Positions 57,410 through 64,000 of a stretch of DNA of 64,000 nucleotides are shown piece after piece (the stretch's first letter is position 1; each line of letters opens with the position of its first letter). The position numbers and the translations under genes are program-made. Source of the stretch: Phymorhynchus buccinoides (Eukaryota; Mollusca; Gastropoda; Neogastropoda; Raphitomidae); assembly GCA_017654935.2 (NCBI GenBank), contig CM065697.1, positions 45,864,971 to 45,928,970 of the forward strand, given 5' to 3'. A model generated the notes under the pieces. The model was not told the DNA's origin, searched no databases, and worked only from the letters and a program-made list of their open reading frames with translations.

Positions 57410-57700
57410 CCGTGGGGATACCGAGGGGGTCTTCCGTACAAATAGTTCCACCTTCTGTGCTTGTGACTTCCTCTAATCTCTCTCTCTTCGACTTTGCCTT
57501 GCTTTGTGTTTACTATATTTCTGACTTTTGGCCCATTCTCCTGCCTTTTCCCCAAAAAAATCTTCCATTTAGTTTTCTTCTTTGAGCTCCTCCGAAATCG
57601 GAGTGTGTCGGATGAATGCAGCGAGAACACCAGTAAAAACTGGAAAATGAACACATACATACCCATTGTGGCCTTATGGCCCGGGAACGCAGAAGATGAA
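57410..57700 (+). repeat. SINE-like element, type B
   Basis: It runs from CCCCCGTGGGGATACCGAGG through TCCTCCGAAATCGGAGTGTG to GGGAACGCAGAAGATGAAGA. Confidence 0.8.
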
Positions 57701-58034
57701 GATTTATCTCAAATGGCTACACAATCAAAACTAGACAAGTTATCTCAATTCTGTTTTCTGCGCATTGACTCAGGAATCTTTGCTCCATCTTGTAAAAATA
57801 AAATCTCAATTTATGCAAAAATTCATTATTGGTATGTCTGGGGTTTTTCCCATGCACCATCACATTTTTCCTAAAAAACTAACAACCCTGCTCTTTATTT
57901 TTTAAACCTAGTTTTGTGGCTACCTTTTGAATCTACATGACTGGGCACTCCAGTCTCTGAAAAGTTTTTTTCGACTAGTGAACCAGAACTGGATTAGACC
58001 GTACCTACCCCACTATCAGAAAAGTCGCTAATCA

Positions 58035-58360
58035 TATAGTAATAAGCCAACTGTCCGTGTGTGTGTGTGTCTGAAACACGAAACGGGCCTTATATGTTAT
58101 AACTCCACCGTTTTTCGACCGAATCGCTTCAAATTTGCTGTGAGCCCTCACGGGGCGATGGCAACGGCAACCGAGGCGGTCGTATCATTTGCGCGGTTTC
58201 GCGAAACGCGCATCTGCCGGCCTCTCGGCGCCCGTATCTCCGGCGTTTCTGGGCCGATTGCCTCTCGAATTTGGCAGGAAGATGACCGGGGCCGGGGCCT
58301 ATCCGTGTGCCAAACCGGAAGCGAATCGATTCAGAAATGCCGGAGATACGGGCACTGACA
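58035..58360 (-). repeat. AATTTGAAGCGATTCGG family element, GC-rich
   Basis: Inverse of 17930-18190: ATCGCTTCAAATTTGCTGTG, GCCGGCCTCTCGGCGCCCGT. It begins at a GTGTGTGTGT tract, its probable tail. Confidence 0.65.
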
Positions 58361-58900
58361 GGCTGCTTCACGTTTTCACAAACCGCGGCGTAACCAGACC
58401 AGACATTGACTCGAGATTTGGAACATGCGTGACCAGGGATAGTGACTACCGTCGTGCAAAATGTCAACACCATCCATTCATAAACACGCGCTATAAACCG
58501 ATTTATTTTGCAGGACGCTAATTTCAACCAACACTTCACACATAACCAAAGACTAAAAGGGGAAGATGGACTACTTAAGAGTTACGGCGAGCCTGGCTGA
58601 TAGTTATCGTTAGTGGGGTAGTTCACAGTGGCGGCTATGCAAAGACTCGGATTGGAATTTGAACGGAGAATTCAACTGGCCTATCGACGTGTTATGTCAT
58701 AAAGATGTTTAAAAGGGACACAACCAGTGTTTCTGTCCTCACTACTGATATAGGGAACAGGGACCAGATGCCAGTCTTTTCTTTTCAATGTCTTTGGCTC
58801 TTTGCTTGCCTCCCCGCCGCGAGCCCCGCTGCAGCTATTTTTATACAGACAGTGGAGAGAGAGAGACTGACTGGGGTGTGGGTGGGGGTAGAATGCAGCA
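58361..58900. other. Intergenic, unassigned
   Basis: No repeat or exon was recognised. Confidence 0.4.
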
Positions 58901-58904
58901 AGCT

Positions 58905-59230
58905 TCCCCCCCCTATAGGGATACTGGGAGGGTCTTCCGTACAAATAGTTCCCCCACCTTCTGGAAGTTATGTGCTTATAACTACCTCTAATCTGTCAGT
59001 CTTTGATTCTGCCTTTTCCCTTTGCATGCTGTTATCTACTATCGTTCTGCCTTTCCGGTCCATTCTCCTGCCTTTTTTCAAGAAATACTTTCAAAAAGAT
59101 TTCCTCTAGCCGAAGTCAGACATGCTGGGCCTAATTATTCTTATTTAGGTGCATAACAGCAGCATGATGCATCTATGTTCGTAATTGACAGAAACATGCC
59201 TGAACGACCGAAGAACAAGAACTTAGAAGA
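58905..59230 (+). repeat. SINE-like element, type A
   Basis: It runs from CCCCCCCTATAGGGATACTG to TGCCTGAACGACCGAAGAAC. It is followed by (CT)n and a GGTCAAGATGTGCCCCCC fragment of the fold-back family at 59312-59345. Confidence 0.8.
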
Positions 59231-59345
59231 CGAAGAAGAAGTACTACTCTCTCTCTCTCTCTGCGCGCGCGAGGTCAAAGTCGAAATGATTATGAAACAC
59301 TTTCTGGGATAGGTCAAGATGTGCCCCCCCCCCCCCCCCCTCAAA

Positions 59346-59726
59346 AGAAAGACCTTACACATTTGTGATCCATTTTCTTGGAAGGTGAAATGCTGCCTTC
59401 TTCTTGGAAATGTAAAACCGAAAGTTTCACTTTCGTGTGTTTGAGACTGGCTGTCTGTTGAAAGCCACAATAGCAAACAAGTGTGTCGCCGAGTGGCAGA
59501 TAAGTCCCCGAGCAAGTAAATGTGGGGAGGGGGTAGGTGTAGGGAGGAGATAGCTGCAATGGGGTTAAGACTGCCACGGGGTTTAACTGCCACGGGGCGA
59601 TTGCTAGTCGTGTATAAATCTCCAACGATCAATCATTCCCAGCCATTCCACACATACAAAAGCCATTCACTCTGTCCTCCCAGACAAGCACATCAGGCAG
59701 GATCATATAGTGATGTTTTTTTAGAC
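59346..59726. other. Sequence downstream of RPS10, unassigned
   Basis: No exon or repeat was recognised between the fold-back fragment and the RPS10 poly(A) signal. Confidence 0.4.
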
Positions 59727-59732
59727 TTTATT
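59727..59732 (-). terminator. Poly(A) signal of RPS10
   Basis: TTTATT on the + strand is AATAAA on the coding strand, 32 bases after the stop codon. This gives the very short 3' UTR usual for ribosomal protein genes. Confidence 0.75.
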
Positions 59733-59763
59733 TTTTTGTACACGGACAACAGTCTATTGTTGT

Positions 59764-59832
59764 CTACTCTTGCTGGGAGGGAGGAGGTCCACCGAATCCC
59801 CCACCGGGCCGTCCACGTCCATAGCCCCCTCT
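59764..59832 (-). CDS. RPS10: RPS10 terminal exon: RGG box and stop
   Basis: 23 codons including TAG: RGGYGRGRPGGGFGG, PPPSQQE. Acceptor (coding strand) GTGTTTTCAG, phase 0. Confidence 0.92.
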   Translation of the reverse strand, partial: RGGYGRGRPGGGFGGPPPSQQE

Positions 59833-62684
59833 CTGAAAACACACCAACAATTTCAAGATTCAAGACTCTTTCATTAGCCAATGCATCAGCGTACAAAGGA
59901 AATCATTTTGGTTTTGCACAGTACACAATCCAACAACAACATGCACGTGGATGGACAACCAATGTAAAATATATGGCTCAGCCTGTCATGTCGAAGAAGA
60001 TGAATGTAATCTGAAAATCACCCTGCACTTTTCGACCTTTCTCTGCCGTGGGTCGATTTCCAAGCATACAGTGCACAGATCAGACTTGCTTAAAGTCCCC
60101 GTCTGAAGGACTCGGCGTTCAGTTCGATTTTCCTCGTCAAACTGGAAAGAAAGGGCGAGGCTGGAATTCCAAGCCCAGTCACTCTCGCATTGAATGAGGC
60201 TTTATACTGAAAATTCTCTGCCCCCGTCTCGGGCATTGAGATGCGTGCGCCATCTACATAAGATCATCGTCCTTGCCTGTCATGAAGTAGTAGTATAGCC
60301 CACAGAAAATTATCTGCCCCTGACTCGTCACTAGGTGGCATGGTCAAGTCAGTCCTAAAATGATTCCCCTTTTGTGTCGTCAAGTATAAAGCCTCATTGG
60401 GAGGCGAATGCCATAACGATCCTGCCACCTTCCTTTAACCCTTTCACCGCCAATGTCACATTTTTGCACCAAAATGGTTTAACACCCATTTCACTAAAAA
60501 GCATCAAATCAGGGCCCGTTATCTGAAGACCCTATTTTCATAAATTTGGGAGGTACGAATAGGCCTAATGTTGTACATGTCACAGAGAAATTCACAATAA
60601 TGCAGATTTTTTTCTCTATCCAGTTAAGTTTAATGGAATATTTTTTGCTGAATAATGGCTGGCGACGAAAGGGTTAAAGAAAGAAAACAAACGATTGATC
60701 GTAATACCCCTCCGCTCCGGAAGGCTACTAAACAAACAGTGCAACTCACAAACTGGAAGGACTCGTTGGCTCCAGCACCCACGTCGGCCTTCTTGTCCGC
60801 ACCAGCTGCACAGAACAAGCCACAACTCAGCACTTTCAGCAAGACAGTGGAACCTCCCTTATAAGACCTCCCCCCATTATAGGACTCCCTCCCATAGAAG
60901 ACCTACTTCTCTGAGAAAAACAACAAACCTACTTCTCTGAGAAATTGCCCTTGTTTGTGAGCATTAAAATTACCTCCTTATAAGACCTAATATTGGATGA
61001 TTTTTGAAGGTCTTCTAAGTTCCACTGTAATATTAAATGGTTATTTATATAGCGCTTTCTACCGAGCACAAAGCGCTTCACAATCAGCATTCACACACGC
61101 ACAGTGAACGCATGCAAGCAAGAACACACATTTCAACAAATGCACACACACCTTCATACATCCACATTCTCTCACTTAACAGTCTCCTTCACACACATAC
61201 ACACGTGTGCTGGCATGCGCAGCTGTGGGCGCACGCACTCATACTGCATGCACACAAATTAGGTACACACATATCACCCACACTACGCATTCATCATAAA
61301 ACATGGCAAGCCTATAGACCCACCCCCCTCCCAGTTTTTAAGACACAAAGACAGTCTGAATCATACAGGTTGCCCCAAAGCTGCATCTCTTTTTGTGAAC
61401 TGTAGTTGGTTGAAGGTCCGAGGAAACCTGGGACGGTATTCATGTCGAGATAGCATGAGACTTAGCATGATGCTAACTTAGAAGCTCTTCCAAAAGTCCT
61501 ATTAAATCCTATAGGACATTGGAAGAGCTTCTAAGTTAGCATCATGCTAAGTCTCATGCTATCTCGACATGAATACCGTCCCAGTTTGACACTAGGCCAA
61601 AAGAATACGACAACATTTTAGGATTTTTTTTCTTGGTCAATCATCTGCTTAGCCTTCTGTCGAAAATTATAAACTTTGGGCAAATGTGCGTTTTCCTACC
61701 CAGGGCTCCCAATCGTGCCGCAAAACAAGGGGTCCCAGGGTCTCCATTTACAGTATAGATGGTCCTAGAGGCGGGATAGAGGGTCCCAGTGGCATAGCGA
61801 ATGCTAACAATAATTTTTCTAGTGCATCCCTGGGACCCCCTGCACATTCTTATAGAGGGTCCTGTAGAATTTTAGTGCTTCATAGACCCCCAAATGGGGG
61901 TCCCTGGGAGCCCTGCTACCATAAAATATGCATTTACATACCATAAAAACATAGATATAAATACAAAAAACATATTTCCCCTCTTCACAACCAATCTGCC
62001 AATGAACTTAACCCTCTTGCACTTGCATAACTTGTTAAAAAAAACCTTGTAGTGTTCAGGTACTTTACACCATTTTTGAGAAAAACTGTCTTTTGAAGCA
62101 CACACAAAACACCATACAGTTACAATCGCATCACTGCAAGTGAGAAGCTTCTTCATAGTGTGTATGAAAATTAATAAATAAAACAAGCCAGAGTGTGATG
62201 GAAATGCCATCAGAGGGGGACTCAAAAGTGAGGGCGAGCTACCATCAGTTTTGCCTGACTTGTAGGTGTAATACTTGGAGGCAACTTCCGGTGTCGCATT
62301 CTAGGATGACTGCGTTCTGAATTTACGCGCACTTGCGCGAAATTGAGACAATAATCTCACAACGTAATCATCAACTTTTATTTGCTGTGTATTTGACGGT
62401 TTCAGGTTAGGGTTAGGAATAGGGTTTGGGATAGGTTTAGGGTCAGTTTAGTGTCAAATATGCAACAACAACAAAAGTTGATCATGGTACGTTATGATCA
62501 ATTTTGCGCATGCGCACGTAAATTCAGATTCAAATTGAGAATGTGACACCAGCCGGCCATTTTTGGCGGATTCATTTTGACAGCAAGAGGGTTAAAGAAT
62601 GCGCAGTGAGCGACTTACGAGGTCCTCCAGCCTTCCTGTACTCCCTGTCGGGGGCAGGGCCTCTGGGTCCGCCTTCTGAGGGAC
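59764..62684 (-). CDS. RPS10: Ribosomal protein S10 (eS10), last three coding exons; 5' part outside window
   Basis: Complement join(59764..59832, 60750..60805, 62619..62684). The joined tail reads PSEGGPRGPAPDREYRKAGG, PPGADKKADVGAGANESFQF, RGGYGRGRPGGGFGG, PPPSQQE and stop. It matches the C-terminal tail of eukaryotic RPS10 in order: a basic Arg/Pro stretch with D-R-x-Y-R, the PPGADKK motif, a short acidic/Gly segment ending FQF, and an RGG box. The protein is a component of the 40S ribosomal subunit; its RGG tail is a known arginine-methylation site in animals. All three phases agree (1, 0) and all introns are GT-AG. The conserved N-terminal winged-helix domain must lie to the right of 62684; I found no convincing exon for it before the end of the window. 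The introns carry a piggyBac MITE, a pogo MITE, a palindrome and a hAT-like MITE. The RGG box is slightly longer than in vertebrates. Confidence 0.92.
59850..60435. other. RPS10 intron, left part
   Basis: 59855-59975 belongs to the GGTTTTGCACAGTACACAATC family also at 39285-39380. 59976-60435 is unassigned and contains a TAAAGCCTCATT-type segment twice in inverse orientation (about 60195 and 60388). Confidence 0.45.
60439..60673 (+). mobile_element. piggyBac-type MITE in RPS10 intron
   Basis: CCCTTTCACCGCCAATGTCA to TAATGGCTGGCGACGAAAGGG with TTAA flanks (60435-60438, 60674-60677). Confidence 0.88.
60750..60805 (-). CDS. RPS10: RPS10 penultimate exon
   Basis: With one base from the previous exon it encodes PGADKKADVGAGANESFQF. 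Acceptor GTTCTGTGCAG, donor GTGAGT (coding strand). Confidence 0.93.
60846..61028 (+). mobile_element. pogo/Tigger-type MITE (CAGTGGAACCTCCC), shortened
   Basis: Left TIR CAGTGGAACCTCCCTTATAA; right end AGGTCTTCTAAGTTCCACTG with an internal loss. AACCTACTTCTCTGAGAAA is duplicated inside. Confidence 0.78.
61030..61280 (+). repeat. TTTATATAGCGCTTTC repeat with CA-rich tail
   Basis: GGTTATTTATATAGCGCTTT and AAAGCGCTTCACAATCAGCA match 17155-17205, and the same kind of CA-rich DNA follows. Confidence 0.6.
61428..61584. repeat. Perfect palindrome, 63-64 bp arms, 29-base loop
   Basis: The left arm (TGGGACGGTATTCATGTCGA ... AGAAGCTCTTCC) is matched base for base by the right arm (GGAAGAGCTTCT ... 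CATGAATACCGTCCCA). The loop contains GTCCTAT and ATAGGAC, which can extend the stem. No mismatch was found by eye. Confidence 0.95.
61701..61915 (+). mobile_element. MITE with CAGGGCTCCCA termini
   Basis: CAGGGCTCCCAATCGTGCCG to GGGGTCCCTGGGAGCCCTG, flanked by CTACC on both sides (61696-61700, 61916-61920). A fragment of the same family lies at about 41979. The CAGGG-type TIR suggests hAT-like. Confidence 0.8.
62280..62600. mobile_element. Decayed inverted-repeat element with telomere-like core
   Basis: CTGAATTTACGCGCACTTGC at 62314 is answered by GCGCATGCGCACGTAAATTC at 62507, around GGTTAGGGTTAGGAATAGGG and AACAAAAGTTGAT / ATCAACTTTTATT. Confidence 0.6.
62619..62684 (-). CDS. RPS10: RPS10 third-last exon
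   Basis: It encodes PSEGGPRGPAPDREYRKAGG P. Coding-strand acceptor GTGTGCAG and donor GTAAGT, both canonical. It enters with one base owed to an upstream exon outside the window. Confidence 0.9.
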
Positions 62685-63068
62685 CTGCACACCACACAGC
62701 AACGTAACCATCAAATGTTCAACAAAACAATCAAGCAACACTTTCTATACAAAATTAACAAAACTGCAATGCCATTGAAGCATATTCATTATCATACTCT
62801 CCCTGAGAATAGTGAAGCGCACAAGAAGCTTCTGAAAGGCACACACACATACTGTGACACAAAATGTTACTCATTTCTTTTCAGTCTGAATGTCTTTTTT
62901 AAATGTGATTTTAAGCCCTAAAGAGACTGCCATGGCTTGTCACTCAAACAGAAAAGAGGTACTAGTCTTGTTACAAAAACAAGGTGTTTCCAGTTTAAGC
63001 ACAAAAAACCCAATTAGAGGCCGGTAGATTGAGGTCCCTTTTATTAGAAACAACAAAACTGGTCCTAG
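62685..63068. other. RPS10 intron, unassigned
   Basis: No exon or known repeat. The intron must continue to the right. Confidence 0.4.
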
Positions 63069-63276
63069 CAGACCTGTTTACCCCCTACACAAGTCTTGAG
63101 TAGTCTGGATAGCTGAAATGTGTAGTTTTGGTGCAAAATGTGTAGTTCTATTCAATAAACCATCAAACAATGTTCACTGAAAATGAGTAATTAGAGCATT
63201 ATTTTCAATTTTGAAGAGTAGTAGAGGTCCAAATTGAGTAGAATACTTCTCGAAAAGAGTAGAGTAAACAGATCTG
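63069..63276 (-). mobile_element. MITE with CAGACCTGTTTAC termini
   Basis: CAGACCTGTTTACCCCCTAC to GTAGAGTAAACAGATCTG with TCCTAG on both sides. It is the uninterrupted homologue of 48884-49237. Confidence 0.85.
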
Positions 63277-63434
63277 TCCTAGTGGTCATTTATATTCTCA
63301 AGTGTTTCCAGCTTGGTATTATTCTGTATTATTATTACACACACACATCCAACGCCTTTTTAGGTTCAATCCCCACAAAACTCCATCACTAGACCACGCA
63401 ACTTTCTTCTCTTTTTTTTTTTTGGGGGGGTGTA

Positions 63435-63730
63435 TGTTTCCCCAATTGGGGATACCAAGAGTTCTTTCGTATAAATAGTTCCCCCACCTTCTGGAAGTTC
63501 TGTGCTTGTAACTTCCTCTAATCTGTGACTCTTTGATTGCCTTTGCTTTCTGTCATCTACTATCTTTCTGCCTTACCTACTGGTCCATTCTCCTGCCTTT
63601 GTTTCAGAAACTCTAAAGACTCTCCAGCTGAAGGTTATGCCGGGCCCAACTATTTCTTAGTTAGGTGTATAATGGCAGCATGACGCATCTGCGCTCATGA
63701 CAGGAAACTGAGCGATTGAAGAAGAAAAGA
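63435..63730 (+). repeat. SINE-like element, type A
   Basis: It runs from CCCAATTGGGGATACCAAGA to GAAACTGAGCGATTGAAGAAG. Confidence 0.8.
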
Positions 63731-64000
63731 CCTTCCCTCTAAAGGGGTCGGCATTTAATGATTTATAAGCAGCATTTTTTGTACAATAACGGAACACGTT
63801 CCTTTGCATTTCTTCTTTTATGTACCCTATTCAGAGCTTAATCTAGGATTTCTGAAAAAGGGGGGCAGTCCCCCCCTCATATCAAAAAAATGGGGGCACT
63901 CCCCCCTATCCAACCCCACATCACATGCATAAGAACCAGTACCTCCCCCACCCTCGTACACAGACTTTAACTTTTCTTTGTCAGCCACGGCCACTTTTTC
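63731..64000. other. Window end, C-rich, unassigned
   Basis: GGGGGCAGTCCCCCCCTCAT is a short palindromic C/G stretch at about 63861. No exon for the missing RPS10 domain was recognised. Confidence 0.4.

Noticed and set aside
59693..59896. A 67-residue - strand frame (RGLWTWTARWG...)
   Set aside because: It overlaps the RPS10 terminal exon in the wrong frame.

Overview
The window is animal nuclear DNA. Its genes have GT-AG introns, most of it is interspersed repeats (MITEs, SINEs, LINE remnants and very long microsatellites), and TTAGGG-like tracts occur inside it. The transposon mix and a ribosomal-protein tail with an RGG box suggest a marine invertebrate, most likely a mollusc. That placement is inference; no diagnostic marker is present.

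Three genes can be supported. (1) A complete ABCG half-transporter lies on the + strand from 4184 to 49492 in at least 13 exons, about 620-630 residues. Exons 1-7 (4184-14698) encode the ATP-binding domain in the usual order: Walker A, Q-loop, LSGGE signature, Walker B, D-loop and H-loop. Exons 8-13 (37658-49492) encode six membrane segments and a glycosylated, cysteine-containing loop. (2) An intronless HAD-superfamily phosphatase-like ORF (26061-26858, +) sits inside the 23-kb seventh intron. (3) The last three coding exons of ribosomal protein S10 lie on the - strand at 59764-62684; the gene starts beyond the right edge.

By region: 1-4183 holds a mosaic repeat and a long array of truncated exon-1 copies. 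4184-14698 is the ATPase half, with a hAT element lodged exactly in the exon-2 splice acceptor. 14699-37657 is intron 7, with polypurine tracts, (CT)n arrays, a LINE 3' fragment, the HAD ORF, a 1.7-kb pogo-type element, a higher-order minisatellite and fold-back elements. 37658-49492 is the membrane half, with a second long exon-fragment array before exon 12. 49493-59700 is intergenic repeats. 59764-62684 is RPS10, followed by repeats to the end.

The most unusual feature is that three exons of the one ABCG gene (1, 5 and 12) are each preceded by a tandem array of truncated copies of their own intron/exon boundary. Many of these copies keep a plausible splice acceptor. Almost every other junction of the gene abuts a microsatellite. 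A palindrome with a 63-bp perfect arm, several nested MITEs and a two-variant 44/46-bp minisatellite with higher-order structure are further points of interest.
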